Counted from the first letter of the stretch, positions 11,601-23,229 are shown. The stretch: DNA of 64,000 nt from Cheiracanthium punctorium (GCA_038373885.1 JAWZYV010019498.1:806001-870000), one strand, 5' to 3'. Notes: generated from the letters alone by a model not told the origin. Made by a program: numbers and translations.

Positions 11601-14060
11601 TATATTATTGAATTTCTTTTTCATATGAATGATCATATGCAACCATAAAAAATATCAGAAAGCATGTTTACTCAAGACAAATAATTATCTTTTTTAAAAA
11701 TTATTTTATCGATGACATTATAGTCTTGTTTCGGATTTATCAGTTTCACACCAACAAATCAAAGGGGAATTTGAAATATCTAGTAAAGTTGAAATGGAAA
11801 GGGTGACAATCTGTCAACTTCTATGAAGGTAAGCGATGAAAATAACATAAAAGAATCTGACTTGAAAATATAGATATCCAGTAACATTCTATTGATATCA
11901 AAAGGTAAGATAAGTGGAATAGCTTAAGTTCAGTATTTACTCATTGAAATGACTGTGGTTATACGAGGGACATTATGATCAATAAATCTTAAGTTGTGTT
12001 TATAGGTAAAGATAATATAAGGTTGTAGTTTTGTTTTTGTTTTAGATTCAACCTGAAATATGTAACAGTAAAGAAAACTATAAATATGTTTCCAAATGCA
12101 AACTTAGTTGCTTTTTGACATAATCGCCAAGAAATTTCTTTCATTTGTTTTATCAGTAGACTTGCTTTCCGATTCCCTTTTCGAAGAACGCTGTCCCAAA
12201 TATATGAAGTGCACCTAAACGTTAGTTTTACATTGAATTAAAAATTTTAATAGACGTCATAATTATTCCTATTTGCATTGATTTCGTGATATTGCACAAA
12301 ATTAAGGTGCTAAGCAAAATTCTATTTAATTTTACAATTCATTATGTAATTAATATTGTAATTTACAATATAAAATAACAGGGGCCAAGAACTGTTTTGT
12401 TAAATACTAAGCCCTGCATTCAACATTAACATTTCAAATTGCATGATATTTTATAGTAAAAAACTAGACTTATGTTATACTAAATGAAACCTCATTAAAC
12501 TTAGAAAAAAAATTCTTACTCTTACCTTACATTCAAATTCATTTTTAATCTGCTAAAGCACTAGATTTCGAATTGAAGAACATTTGTTCTATATATATTT
12601 CGCATTTCTGGTCGCTCCCCCTTTATCGGTAGTCTCGCATTACTGCTTTAATTTATTACTCCTTGGAAATAAAGGGCTAGATGTTTTCTTCTCTCAAAAA
12701 GGAGTCCTTATTTCCATAACATATTGAAATAAAATGCTGAAATATTATGCTAATAAAGAGTTTCGGAAAAGGGGGAGGGAGGAATGGCAATATAAAAACG
12801 ATTTCACTGCTTACAGAACATCGATAAGAATAACAGGTAAAAAAAGGATCCCTTCTCTATTTTATACAATAAATATGCAATTCTCATACAAAATGTGCAT
12901 TTATTAAATAAAAATTGATACAAGTAGTATAATAAGACATATTCTTATATATATATATTACTTAATATCAGTAATTTATTGTAGCATTCAGTACACTTGT
13001 TTTTCTTTTCTTCGTACTGGAGTATAAAAACAGTAAATTAATGATCTGTTCAGTTAAAATATTTTTCTGCTCACGTTATTCACATAATTTTCCTTTCCGA
13101 TATGTTACATCAGAGTAGCAAACTTTCATTTCTCATTGAAAGCACTACATTTTTAAATAGGGCTTTTTTATGCGTGTTAAAAAGCAAGTTACCTTCTCCA
13201 ATAAAATTTATTTTAAACGTTATTATAAGCGTTGAGGGATTAAAAAAGTGCTGTAAAGTGCTAGTATAACAGTTAATTAAAAATTATATAATAATAATTG
13301 AATAATATTTTTTAAATGCCAATTTTCTAGAAATTATAAGGAAACGCATTTCACCCAGCTTCAACAGGTGAATTTTGATAAACACCTTCGGAAGACCAAT
13401 AGCTAAATAAAAATTTGAGCGTAAATGAACCATTCTTCTTCTGAATTCAGTTAAAATCAAATAGTTGTATGTACACACAATTTTGTGCATTATACAAAAT
13501 CTATATTATAAAGATGTCTAAATTTATAGTTCTTCATCTCATTTGGGTTAAAATCAAATAATTTTGTTTACCTGGAATTTTGGTAAAAAACAAAGTTGGA
13601 TTCAAATACAAACACTGAGGAAAAAAAATTACTCATTCTTTAGTTTTATACCTATTTATCATTTTCCCTGTTACAAATTTTCAAAATTCTCAATTTTTGC
13701 ATTAGCAAACAGTAAACAGAATTATGTATAACAAACTAAATAATATATATACATGTATTGCTGTTTTTACTTTGATCGGAATTCCGACTGAACACAGAAA
13801 GGATTTAATTCTATGAAATATGCATCAGAAGAGAACAGGCTTTACCGATAACATTATACTCGCCTTTTTTTTATCTGAACTTTAAACAAAAGTCCTACTG
13901 TATATTTAAAATCAATAATGCCGAGAATGTTTTTGATATCTCCCCAAGTCAAATATACTACTGAAACTCATAGACATCATTTTAAAATACATTTAAAATT
14001 TATTTGAAGTACAAGAGCATAAAAATATGTGTATAGAACACAGGACAGATAGACATGGAA
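8649..14060. other. featureless AT-rich stretch, about 5.4 kb
   Basis: No transposase motif, SINE body, long inverted repeat or convincing coding frame found. The frames at 10274-10489, 11016-11231 and 13284-13490 are short, AT-driven and unrelated to anything I recognise. The one regular structure is the 29 bp triplication at 9378-9464. It reads like intron or old intergenic DNA. Confidence 0.5.
9378..9464. repeat. 29 bp unit repeated three times without change
   Basis: The unit beginning AATGAAATTGCAAAGTATTT occurs at 9378, 9407 and 9436 with no visible difference between copies, pointing to recent slippage or unequal exchange. Confidence 0.9.
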
Positions 14061-14066
14061 GGCATA

Positions 14067-14211
14067 GGGTGTCCACATCAGAGTTTTATGCGTTGTGAAG
14101 ATACATTTTTGTGTATGGGAACGATTTCTAAGAATTATGTCTATTTTTATATAAAAGTGAGATGGATTTTAAAATTTCTATGTAACAAAACAAAGTCTGA
14201 TCTGGACACCA
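14067..14211. mobile_element. TA-target MITE, 145 bp, candidate
   Basis: Left end GGGTGTCCACATCAGAG and right end, reversed, TGGTGTCCAGATCAGAC form inverted repeats of about 17 bp. TA lies outside each end (14065-14066 and 14212-14213). Size, TIRs and TA duplication fit a Tc1/mariner-type MITE. No second copy is seen in the window. Confidence 0.6.
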
Positions 14212-14646
14212 TATGGTATCAAGGGTGACTGTTTCCAAAAGACTTCATGGGAGAGGGTTGTTTGCAAAAAGACGTGCTATATGCTTCCCGCTCACTTCTA
14301 CGAACCTCTAAAATTTCCATGTTTGTTTAATACTTGTTTCTCCAATTTTCACGTGGGATATTACAGTAGTGGGAAAATATATGAATTAATCCTAAAAAAT
14401 GGGCCAGAAAAATTCCAAGTACTTTCGACTCCCTGCACAAAAACTCGCCTTATAAAGGGTTAAAAACTGTATTTTTATTAAATTGCGTGTATTTGGGGTC
14501 CCTTATTTGGGGGCTCTGACTGTCTTTGAATGAATTTTCAGTTTGAGATGTTAATATCCAAGGTATATTATCAGATAAAAAGAAAAAATTCTCTGAAGCA
14601 CCTCAGAGCCAATCACAGTCGAGACAATAAAGTGGCAAAAATGGCC

Positions 14647-14928
14647 CTAAATTATTTCACCACACCATATGGTTCCTGTGGCTGCATACAAGTCACGAGA
14701 GAGCTGAGAAGTTATTGCACTCCTGTTACTCCTCGCTATAATGGACAAATGGCGATCTTCTCTGGCCGTCGTGGCTCTTGGACGACCTTGCCCAGTCTTT
14801 CTCTTGGTGGATCCGATATCCTGGAACTGTTTCCATAAGTTAGACAGGACGCTGGGCGTTAAATTGAACTCCCTGCAAGTCTAGACTTGAGATTGACCTG
14901 CTTCTAGCCTCCGCATAATTCGCCACCT
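14647..14928 (-). pseudogene. Tc1-like transposase, N-terminal remnant
   Basis: On the minus strand one frame of 94 codons reads RWRIMRRLEAGQSQV, then an in-frame TAG, then TCREFNLTPSVLSNLWKQFQ, GQGRPRATTAREDRHLSII and SQLSRDLYAATGT. This is the paired helix-turn-helix DNA-binding region of a Tc1-type transposase, including the GRPR AT-hook-like linker, and belongs to a different Tc1 subfamily from the intact copy at 32073. The catalytic DDE part is gone and the frame ends at TAG (14647-14649). No terminal inverted repeats were found, so this is an old fragment. Of the transposase identity I am confident; the subfamily is from memory. Confidence 0.85.
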
Positions 14929-14938
14929 CATTCCCTCA

Positions 14939-15487
14939 TTCCATTTCCAACGTTCCATCTAAACGTTGGTGGTTACTCAATTTTTTTTGTTACAATCTGA
15001 AATTAACCGATTGCTGCAAAATAACACCAAGAAATTCGCCGAGGTGTGTTAGCGAACGAAATGCGTCTTAATTTACCTGCGCTTATAAAGCCTGTTTCTC
15101 TACTGGCTCCGCCTACACAGACGTGTACCCTTACGTATTTGCATTTTTGTCTACAAGTATTGTATACTAGATTTGCATTTTTGTGTAGAAGCAGTGGTTT
15201 TATAGTCAGTTCAGTTCTTTTCTTGAAATTTGATAAAATATTCGAATTCTCTTAATTTATTGAATAAATTATTAACTAATTTTTATACCAAATTTGAAAA
15301 AAAAAGGTTTAGAACTTCTGTAGTGCCTAATTTGGGATATTGACACTTAACCAATTTTCCACGTAGTGGTTCGTTTAGATAAACAGAAAAGAGCTCATAT
15401 ATTTTCAGTTAAGAAAGAAAAAAATGTGTATAACTCAAAGCAGTGTATCACAAAAACATTCACATGGTAGAATTTAAATCATCTTAA
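14939..15487. other. no gene seen
   Basis: Probably flanking sequence of the decayed Tc1 copy followed by AT-rich DNA; the frame at 15046-15255 shows no recognisable domain. Confidence 0.4.
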
Positions 15488-16015
15488 CCCTTTAATGACC
15501 AGCATGAGAAATCCCATGCAAAAAAGGTTTTTTTCGTTGAAATGGTGTCCTTTTATGTCAAAAAACGTAAATATGATATGTAAATATGATAAAAAATTGT
15601 GAAAAAAGTTATTTTTTGTATGTTTTTTTCAATATTATCATTATGATTTCAAAACTCTTCTAAACATTGTAAATGAAACTTTTTAAAAATTATTTTGTAT
15701 CGTGTAAAAAATATATACTTTCTTACGTATAAGTGGCAATTTTTTATTTTTCTTCATATTATTAAAATAGTAGAAAAACTTGATAGTAGAACATGTTGCA
15801 AGTAGAACAAAAGAGTATAAACATGTTGTTTCTAAAATATTTTAATTTTTTTCGTCTATTAATGCCGGCATCTGTGGACCCAAACTACTACTATTATTAA
15901 TTAAAGGCACAGTTAATGGTTCTATGACTTCAAAATTACATTTAGAAACACTTTCCCTGTAAAAAAATAGCATTTTATGGGTGGTAGCATATTTGCTACG
16001 ATGGGTATTAGAGGC
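15488..16015. mobile_element. piggyBac-like MITE, second family (P8)
   Basis: 528 bp flanked on both sides by TTAA (15484-15487 and 16016-16019). The left end CCCTTTAATGACCAGCATG and reversed right end GCCTCTAATACCCATCGTAG are related to each other and to the ends of the P1 family. Each end carries a small hairpin just inside: GCATG pairs with CATGC on the left, GTAGC with GCTAC on the right. The interior is AT-rich with no transposase. Confidence 0.7.
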
Positions 16016-16084
16016 TTAACATCTCGACCAAATTTAAACATGATTTTTCTTTTATAAACGGGAGGCCATTTTTCCCATCAAGCA

Positions 16085-16250
16085 TTTTGTCACTACTAAT
16101 GCCCAAATTACTGGCCAACTAGTGGGAGGCTAGCATTGCTCCCTATGAAGGGACGAATAAGTAAGCATCCAATTCCAAGCCAGGAATCGAACCCGAACCC
16201 AAGCTGTGATACAATGGTTCTCTAGCCACTGCACGACTTGCTCGGCCTAA
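16085..16250 (-). repeat. tRNA-derived SINE, separate family
   Basis: Read on the minus strand the sequence starts GGCCGAGCAAGTCGTGCAGT and contains GGGTTCGATTCCTGG, an exact match to the tRNA box B consensus GGTTCGANTCC; the A box is weaker. A non-tRNA body follows. It lacks the CCGACCTAACCGTTCGG body of the main SINE family, so it is a separate family. Confidence 0.65.
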
Positions 16251-16839
16251 GCTGTATTTTATCTGCATATTTTCAGAACAATTTATCTTTGCGGTAAACG
16301 CTGTACTAACGAAATTAATAGAATAATATTTAGTTAGTATGTATCGATAGAGTTATTAATTTTCAACTACTTTAAAAATAGCTTTGCTGCATCTGTTCAG
16401 CATTTTTCAAAAATATGCCCGAATATTCTGCACGATGAAGTCACTTCTTTCATTAAAATTTATGCTTATAATAAGTAGGTCACAGTCTTAAAATATTTTA
16501 TACGTGTTTCTCTGTTAAACGAAATTTTATTCAAGATACTCTACTTTTTTCTTTTCCATTTTTAAAACAGTTTATCATTTTTACTATCGCTATTTTTCCT
16601 TACTTCCATAAATAAACTGCATAGTTACTTGGAGTGAGTGTAAACTTTTCCTGCTATGAATATTGTTTTTATTTTGATAAAAATATGACGAAAAGCACAA
16701 GAGATTTTTTACCCTATGAAAGATGTATCAAACAAAAATTGGCTGTGTAATAAAAGCTAGTTTCATATTTATTGTTTATCTGTCCTGAGAAAGCACAGAT
16801 ATTCCTCTATGTATATTCAAATAAATCCATGTATATATA
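16251..16839. other. AT-rich DNA, nothing recognised
   Basis: No coding, repeat or terminal inverted-repeat signal noticed. Confidence 0.45.
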
Positions 16840-18340
16840 TTTCGTACAAGGAAGTAAATGTGATCTAGAAAAATTTCCGGGACCAGATTTGAACGAAAAA
16901 ACCGATTTTGACTAGCTCTGAATTTACTTTTAGAATTTTTTCGATGCATCTCATCGTACGTTAGCATGCACGTGCATATAAATGCGTGTGCAACTCATTT
17001 TGACCGACCGGGAATCTTTTTTGACCAGTTTTTTCATGTAGGAATGGATGCGAGACGAAAAATTGGCGTCTCGCGTCTAGCAAAACAGCCTAAAAGCTTT
17101 GTCTCGTCTAGCAAAATCCCTATAACGTAATGTTAAAAATGTCTGTCTCGTCTCGCAAAAAAGCTGTAAATCTATGTCTCGTCTCGCAAAAAATCGTCAC
17201 CGTCCGTCCTTATTTCCTTGCCGTCTGTACATACATAAGTACGTATGTATGTATGTATGTAACTCGCATATCTCAAAAATTATTTAGTCTTAGAATGTTG
17301 AAACTTTATATTTAAGATTGCTGTAACATGTAATTGTGCACCTACCCTTTTGGTTCCAATTGACTGGATAGTTTATTTACAGAACCGCCCAAAAGACTCT
17401 TAAGTAGATTACGCTCTATGGGCCGAAATTCATTAAAGCGTATTTTAGAGGTATTAGGCTACATAAAATGACTCAGAAGTGATATATGCTGTTAAAGGTT
17501 ATAAAATGAATTTCTCCAAGAAAAAAAGTGTCTTTATCATTGATAGTTCAGCTACAGGAACACTCAAAAGATTTCCAACACATTACGGTCAATGGCAATT
17601 TTAGGGACATTCATCCCTTTCAACAAGCACAATACCGTCCTACCATATAGTTAGGTGATGATCCGACCGCGGTCACGTGCCTCCCTCCAGAATTACGCCA
17701 AAATTCGCCAAGTTTAGCGACTTTTGTCGTAATTTTTTTTTTTTGTATATGGTGTACGAATTGGTGTATGAATGTATTTACCTCTCAAATCTCAAAAACT
17801 ATTAGACGCAGAATGTTGAAATTTCATATATAAGATTGTTGTAACATCCAGTTGCGCATCTCGATTTTTGTTTCCAATCTACTGGAGAGTTTATTTACTG
17901 GACCACCCAAAAGAATTTCAATACATTAACATCTATGGGCATCTTCAATATATTACATCTGCAGTTAGTCATTGTTTGGTCCATGCCCGAAATCTTGCAA
18001 TTTGGCATCCATGTAGGCGAATTTTGGCGAAATATCGCCAAATTTGGCGATAGTCAGTCGTTGCTTGGTCCATGCCCAAAATTTCGTCATTTGTCTTCGA
18101 CCTTAGCGTGTTTTGCCGAAATATCGCCAAATTTGGCACCAAAAATAATTTCGCATTTCGCATAACTCCTAAAACTTTTAACCGTAGAATGTTGAAATTT
18201 TTTATTTAGAACTATTGTAACATCTAACTGTGCATCTATTTTTTGATTGCAGTCGGCTGGGTAATTTATTTACTTGGTCATCCAAATCACTTTAAATACA
18301 TTGAGGTGCATGGATACATTCAATTCATTGAAAGTCTGTG
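16840..18340 (+). repeat. F7 modular repeat, copy 2, with three internal modules
   Basis: A module of about 170 bp starts near 17260, 17765 and 18148. Each runs from CTCAAAAACTATTAGACGCA-like text through GAATGTTGAAA, TTGTAACATCTAGTTGTGCA-like text and GGAGAGTTTATTTACTGGAC to TCTATGGGC. Between modules lie phrases such as GGCGAAATATCGCCAAATTT. The whole block is inverted relative to about 30350-31400, which has the same modules and the same outer edge. A short tandem series of GTCTCGTCTCGCAAAA lies at about 17042-17200. Confidence 0.7.
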
Positions 18341-19029
18341 GTCAATTACTACTTTGGCTATCCGCAAAATGCCGCAAATTATCTCAAGCTTGTCGGCTTT
18401 TGGTGAAATATCGCCAAATTAAGTGTCAGAAGCAAAACTTTCAAATTGAACTCAGCTTGACGATATTGAAATATTTGGGTAGAAATTGTATTACCTTAGT
18501 ATTACTGCAGTATTTTATCTCTGTCAGACAAAATAAATTTAGATGAAGAGCGCCGAAAATATTTTTTATTTAATAGACGTGCAAGGAAGTCATGTGTTGT
18601 CCACATCAGATTTTTGAGATATAAAACAGGATATATTGAGTTAAAAGATTCCATCAAAAGAATTATTGCTTTCTTATGTAAAGGCAATCTAATTTGAAAC
18701 TTAGAAGTCGGACTATGTCACAAAGAAAAATGGGAACGTATAGAAATGTCACAATTGCTCATAGTCAGTATGATTTTTATTTGTCCGCCATCTCTAACTT
18801 TAATACTGTCTACTATACGAATTTTATTAGGAATAACTACAGTAAATGTGTCTCATTAATATCTAAAACAATAAATCATGCTTCCAGCGCACTGTACATG
18901 AAACATTTTCAATTATTTTTAATTTGAAACACACACAGTATTAATAATTATCGTGTTATATTTCCAGTGAGTAAGCATTTATTTTACATTTTCTCAACTC
19001 AGACGACATATTTGTTGTTTTAAACAATC
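18341..19029. other. no gene seen
   Basis: The frames at 18274-18546 and 18694-18927 lack recognisable domains. A residual F7 phrase (GGTGAAATATCGCCAAATTA) occurs near 18400. Confidence 0.45.
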
Positions 19030-19155
19030 AGTTTGTTTGTTTGTGTTTGTGGATTAAGGCCGATTGACTGCACTAGGATCCTAGGCCTATAGGGTCAATG
19101 CCCTCCATGGGGGACTTTCTAAGGGATCCTAGCCAGTATTTACGCGAGGTTTCGG
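19030..19155 (-). repeat. SINE 3' tail fragment
   Basis: TTTGTGTTTGTGGATTAAGG, CTAGGCCTATAGG and CCCTCCATGGGGGACTTTCT match the reversed tail and body end of the tRNA-headed SINE family. The head is missing. Confidence 0.6.
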
Positions 19156-19990
19156 TTAAACATTCAGATGATTTACATTTAGAAAAAATTTAACCTCGTC
19201 GTAAAATTTTATGTTTCTTTAAATGTTCAAAATCGTATCTGTACCGAATATATAAAAATTCGTTTCAGCTTTCAAAACTTATTAAAAAGAAACAAGTAAT
19301 GAAAGAAATTGATTTGCACGTATAGGATTACATGGATATCACGTTTTTTTAATAACTTGAAGAATTAATTTTTGTCTTGTCTTCATACGCATGCTGCTGC
19401 AACACGTCGATACTTTGATATGTAGATATACGTCGATCGACACGTTTCTAAAATGTCGATCTATCATTGTTTATATCTTCTAAATTTATGACTACGAAGG
19501 AAAGAAATAATTAAAAAAAAAGTTCTGAACACTCTTCAGCTCCATTGGGAAGTTTGTGTACCCTTAAACAAAAAAGTGGTAACTTCTGAGATAATATCGA
19601 CAAACTTGGTTCCAGAAATAAGTCTCTAAAAGGGATTCCAGGTAGGTGATGTTATTCATATTTGGCGAGATATCACCAAACCGTAAGTTTAGCTTGATAG
19701 TAATGTTACCCTATTCAGCATTGTAAATTGAAATATTGAACTGATGCACTCCCATATTTGGGAAACTTTTAAACTCAACATATTTTCGACATTTGAAAGA
19801 ATAACTACTATTATACAATCCGGTTCCGGTGCAGAAAAAATTATCAACCTCCAAAACAACCGAACGAATGGATGGATATATTGAGCACAAAATACTTGTA
19901 AAACGATTCGGTAAGATAGAGTATTTTCTGAAAATCGCATTTCAATTTTGGATGTTTGTGAGAAGATATCGTGTTATACTTCATTTAAGA

Positions 19991-20150
19991 AGATGGCATG
20001 CCTATCAGTATGTGTCACAGTTCGATCAAGGCAGGATAGTGACCTATGAGTTAGCAATTTATGGTTCCTTAATATTGCTGCTTATGTTGGTGGCAATTTT
20101 ACGACTTCCATGGGAAAATGGAATTCAGCTAGACTCGTACAGTCATATCA
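19991..20150 (+). pseudogene. Tc1-like transposase, N-terminal HTH remnant
   Basis: Frame one reads YQYVSQFDQGRIVTYE, matching the VSEFDRGRIVAYR motif that opens the HTH of the intact transposase at 32073. A frameshift near 20050 moves the similarity to the next frame, NIAAYVGGNFTTSMGKW, matching the second half of that HTH (I..RVGR...T..R.W). No catalytic residues follow here. A C-terminal remnant of the same kind in the same orientation starts at 21196, so both may be parts of one old copy split by the sequence at about 20260-21190. Confidence 0.75.
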
Positions 20151-20379
20151 CGTACCTTGAGTCAGAAAATGGCCTTGTTTGCAGCACGACAATTACCCCC
20201 GTAGACAATGCAACGATGTCTAGAGCACCATAGACTGCCTGCATGAGGCTATTTAGAGGCTATCTGGAACAGTATAGCAGAGGCCCGAGCGACAACACTG
20301 GAAAAAGAGAAAAAAAAAGTGGCTCCACGACGTTTCTCAGTTTTATGTACAGCATCATGGCACAACATCTGCTAGGAAA

Positions 20380-20770
20380 AAGAACTTAAAAGTCTCGCTC
20401 TGTCTCCGTTCGCGTGCTTTTCGCAAGCATGTTTATGTTTTGCACTCGTTATTGCCGTGTTGCTGCGTCTATCTCTATCCGGCTAAATTGCCATGTGTGT
20501 TATTGTGCCGTCAAAGTATGACGTCACCTTTGTGTCATCTCCTGCACTCGGTTCTTCGGAATCGCGGTGCTTTCGTAAACTAATTAAGCATTCCTTTTTT
20601 CCTTCCTCGACATTGTCGGCAATATGTTAATTTATGTTAATGTGTTGGGTTTTGATATAAAAGGTGATACGCGATGTGTTTCGCTCTTCCCCTTCCCAGT
20701 TCTTCATGCTATTTATACGGAGCGGTTGCTCCTGGATTGTTGTTTTATTTATGCTCAAAATGTGAGCAAA
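20380..20770 (+). promoter_or_regulatory. GC-richer block with a TATA-like motif, possible solo LTR
   Basis: Composition changes abruptly from the surroundings. The block contains GATATAAAAGG near 20656 and, about 35 bases further on, CCCAGTTC that could act as an initiator, an arrangement common in arthropod LTRs and promoters. I cannot define terminal TG/CA ends, a target duplication or a poly(A) signal, so LTR identity is only suggested. Confidence 0.25.
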
Positions 20771-21195
20771 TTTTATCTTTAATTCTTTTTAAACAAATTT
20801 TAACGTAACTTAATTAGTATGAAGTATTTTTTATAATTCCACTGCTCTTTCACTCTGCCAAAATTGATCAAGGAAGATACCTTTAAATATTTGAAGTTAC
20901 AAGAAATGTTAGTCCTTCCTTGACATGTTGTTTTAAAACGACAGGCAGTCTTCGCAGAGCATCGTGATAGACACAGGCATATCCCTTTGAAGATACTATG
21001 GATAATGAACGATTCCAATTTTCATTCGGCATCTTTATACGATTCGTGCACCTGGAGTGTTTGCACAGCTCGTATGAAGATGATATGGTGTACCATTGAG
21101 TATACACACGATATCCAGCTACACTTTGAGTAATCCGAACTGCCTCCTTTCCATTTCTGACACTAGGCCATCTTTAGTAACGTCATATTTAACAA

Positions 21196-21360
21196 GATAA
21201 TGCAAGATCGCATGTTGCTCATGCTGTCCTGAATTCACCCATTAAAAACATCTGGTCATCATAAGTTGCCAAGACACTGGCATGCCACCACTCTCTATCC
21301 CCTGCAATTTCTGAGCTGTGACATCCACTTTACGCAGGAGACTCTCAAACCTGTTTGATC
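21196..21360 (+). pseudogene. Tc1-like transposase, C-terminal catalytic remnant
   Basis: One frame reads DNARSHVAHAVLNSPIKNIW, then TAA, then VAKTLACHHS and, after TGA in place of a tryptophan codon, HPLYAG. DNARSHV is the block around the second catalytic Asp, and SPIKNIW corresponds to SPIENIW around the third catalytic residue. The Glu has become Lys and the spacing between the acidic positions has shrunk from 34 to 15 residues, so about 19 codons are deleted. It cannot encode an active enzyme. Confidence 0.82.
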
Positions 21361-21685
21361 ATCGAGATTCCAGTTTCGCCTTGTGTGAAAACGAACTGAA
21401 ATCGGTTTTAATCTCAAACGCCCAAACCATACTGGTGAGGTCTTAGGACGCTCGAAATGGTTTGACACGAAAGGAGTCCTAATTGGTGTATCTGCTCAGA
21501 TCGGTTTATGTGTGAAAAGGGCATGACGTTCGATTGAAACAGCCTGGATAACGTACTCATTTCTTTCGTACAAGCTAACTTCGACTAGATGATCATCCGA
21601 GTTAGAACGTTATTGTTGTTTGAGTTGGATGCTCAATGCACTTAATTTCGCAACCTGTATATTCAAAGTGCCTACAACTTTTGTT

Positions 21686-21943
21686 AACACGTGTTGAAAC
21701 AAAATCTCTAGAATTTTTGTATTCACTGCTCTTGAACATTATTTTATAGAAAATTTGTGCAGCGTACTTTCATTGCTGCCATTTGCTTAACTTTCAGGTA
21801 TTGGACTTTTAATGGCCAGCAATGAAACTACGCTGCACAAATTTTTATAATATACTTAAACAGTGATGTAATTCGAGCTGTATTTCTTAATGTTCAAGAG
21901 CATTGAACACGAAAATTCAAGCGCTTTTGTTTCAACACGTGCT
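21686..21943. repeat. foldback element with arms of about 110 bp
   Basis: Starts CACGTGTTGAAACAAAA and ends TTTTGTTTCAACACGTG. The arms remain complementary inward through GCTCTTGAACATTA and AAATTTGTGCAGCGTA, so most of the 258 bp is one imperfect palindrome. No clear target duplication was found. It looks like a MITE or foldback transposon of unassigned class. Confidence 0.78.
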
Positions 21944-21992
21944 TATTCTGCTACATCACACGCGCAATAAGCGCAAATTAAGCCACTCTCAA

Positions 21993-22360
21993 CCCTTTAA
22001 CGCGCAGTGTTCCCGCTCTGGGAACACCAAACTCTGACGTTTTGACTGTTGCCAGTCACGAAGGATAGATTTGATTTCTATGAAAATAGTTGAGGGTGGC
22101 ATAGCTCCAAGAGAATCCTTCACTTTTTAGCACGTCATTTCCCGTAAAAAAGATTGTCAAGATTATTTTTAACAGCACTGACATCTGCTGAAAAATGGAA
22201 GAATGCGAGAACAGCTGGATAAATTGCCCAATGTTGAAAAAAGGGCAGCCGTTGCCATCGCTCGACTTAACTACCAGCAAGATGGCGGACGATCGAAACG
22301 TTCATCACGTGACACAGATCTAGAGACCTTTTTTTGACGCGGCTGGCTGTGCCGCACAGC
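21993..22360 (-). mobile_element. piggyBac-like half element, right arm only (P4)
   Basis: Starts CCCTTTAACGCGCAG, with TCAA in place of TTAA before it, then the end hairpin (22007-22014 with 22020-22027), the right-only segment, and a single palindrome arm that stops at the centre GTGCCGCACAGC. The left arm and left end are absent. It contains an open frame of 74 codons on the minus strand also found in the copy at 44930, but stopped in the copy at 1267, so it is not treated as a gene. Confidence 0.78.
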
Positions 22361-22483
22361 AAGAAACAATGCAGCTAGAGTGTTTTTTTTTTAAATATTT
22401 TGCATCCTTGTTTTTAAATGCAGCAAATATCTGAATACAGACAGAGTTTTTACGCTATAATGCTTTGTTCCTTTCAACAGCCC

Positions 22484-22885
22484 AATGAAAAAGGCGATAA
22501 ACAAAGAAAATGTTTTTGTGGGAAGAATTGCTTCTACTGTGTCAGCGTAATCGTGTTTTTTCTGCTCTACGCAAAACCCTTTGGTAAGGATTTATTTATT
22601 ATTCTAGGTATTAAGGTCTTCCCCAACGAAACCTTATTTGCAAACACGCATACATCTAAAAAAATACTGAATACAATCCATAAAGCCCTTTATTTTTACC
22701 ATACTTTTGCATGTGTATAAAGCGGTTCTTTTACTCCGAAACTGTCATTTCTTATTGATACGCTTTCAAGGTTTGGGTGAAATATATCAAGAACTTTTTT
22801 CCACGCATCACTTATTTTTTGTGGTCGAATAGCTTTATGCTGCTTACCTGTTATATCTTCTTTCGATAGTGTGCAAAAATTACCT
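22484..22885 (+). repeat. interspersed repeat F10, copy 1
   Basis: Aligns in the same orientation with 43946-44345: shared text includes TTATTTATTATTCTAGGTAT, TTATTTGCAAACACGC, CACGCATCACTTA and AGCTTTATGYTGCTTAC. The pair differ by many substitutions and small indels. No protein family is recognised. Both copies lie close to a piggyBac-like element (21993 and 44716). Confidence 0.75.
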
Positions 22886-23178
22886 ATCGGTTATTTTCGC
22901 TGCGGTTTTCAGTTTGAAAAAAAATGGGATCAATTATGATATTTACCTGTAGATGAAAAGAAAAAAAAAAGGGAAAAGGAAAATCCTGCATGGATCAATC
23001 CAAAAATTTGAGTTTAGATTTTTCTTTTGAACATTTTTCATATTTGACACTCCAGTTACATTGATAACTTTGACATTAATATTTTTTCTTGTCTGAGAGC
23101 AGTTGTTTATTTTCTTAGACATCTCGATTTCTAGAAATATATAAAAATATTTAATACAACCACCCAAAAAAATGTACT

Positions 23179-23229
23179 TTATGAAATTTGATATATTAAT
23201 TTTGTATATTAATATATCAAATTTCATAA
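23179..23229. repeat. AT-rich perfect hairpin, 22 bp arms
   Basis: Bases 23179-23200 are complementary to 23208-23229 with a 7 base loop; the arm reads TTATGAAATTTGATATATTA plus two bases. It could be the centre of a small palindromic element or a chance AT-rich inversion. Confidence 0.8.

Noticed and set aside
20380..20770. A host gene promoter
   Set aside because: A TATA-like motif is present but no coding exon follows within several kb; kept only as a low-confidence regulatory or LTR-like block.
20883..21107. 74-codon minus-strand frame upstream of the Tc1 C-terminal remnant
   Set aside because: Probably antisense of decayed Tc1 sequence; no motif of its own.
22056..22280. 74-codon frame shared with 44930-45154, apparently conserved between two distant loci
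   Set aside because: Both lie in copies of the same piggyBac-like MITE. The frame uses a TTG start and is stopped by TAG in the copy at 1267, so the similarity comes from common repeat ancestry and not from coding constraint.
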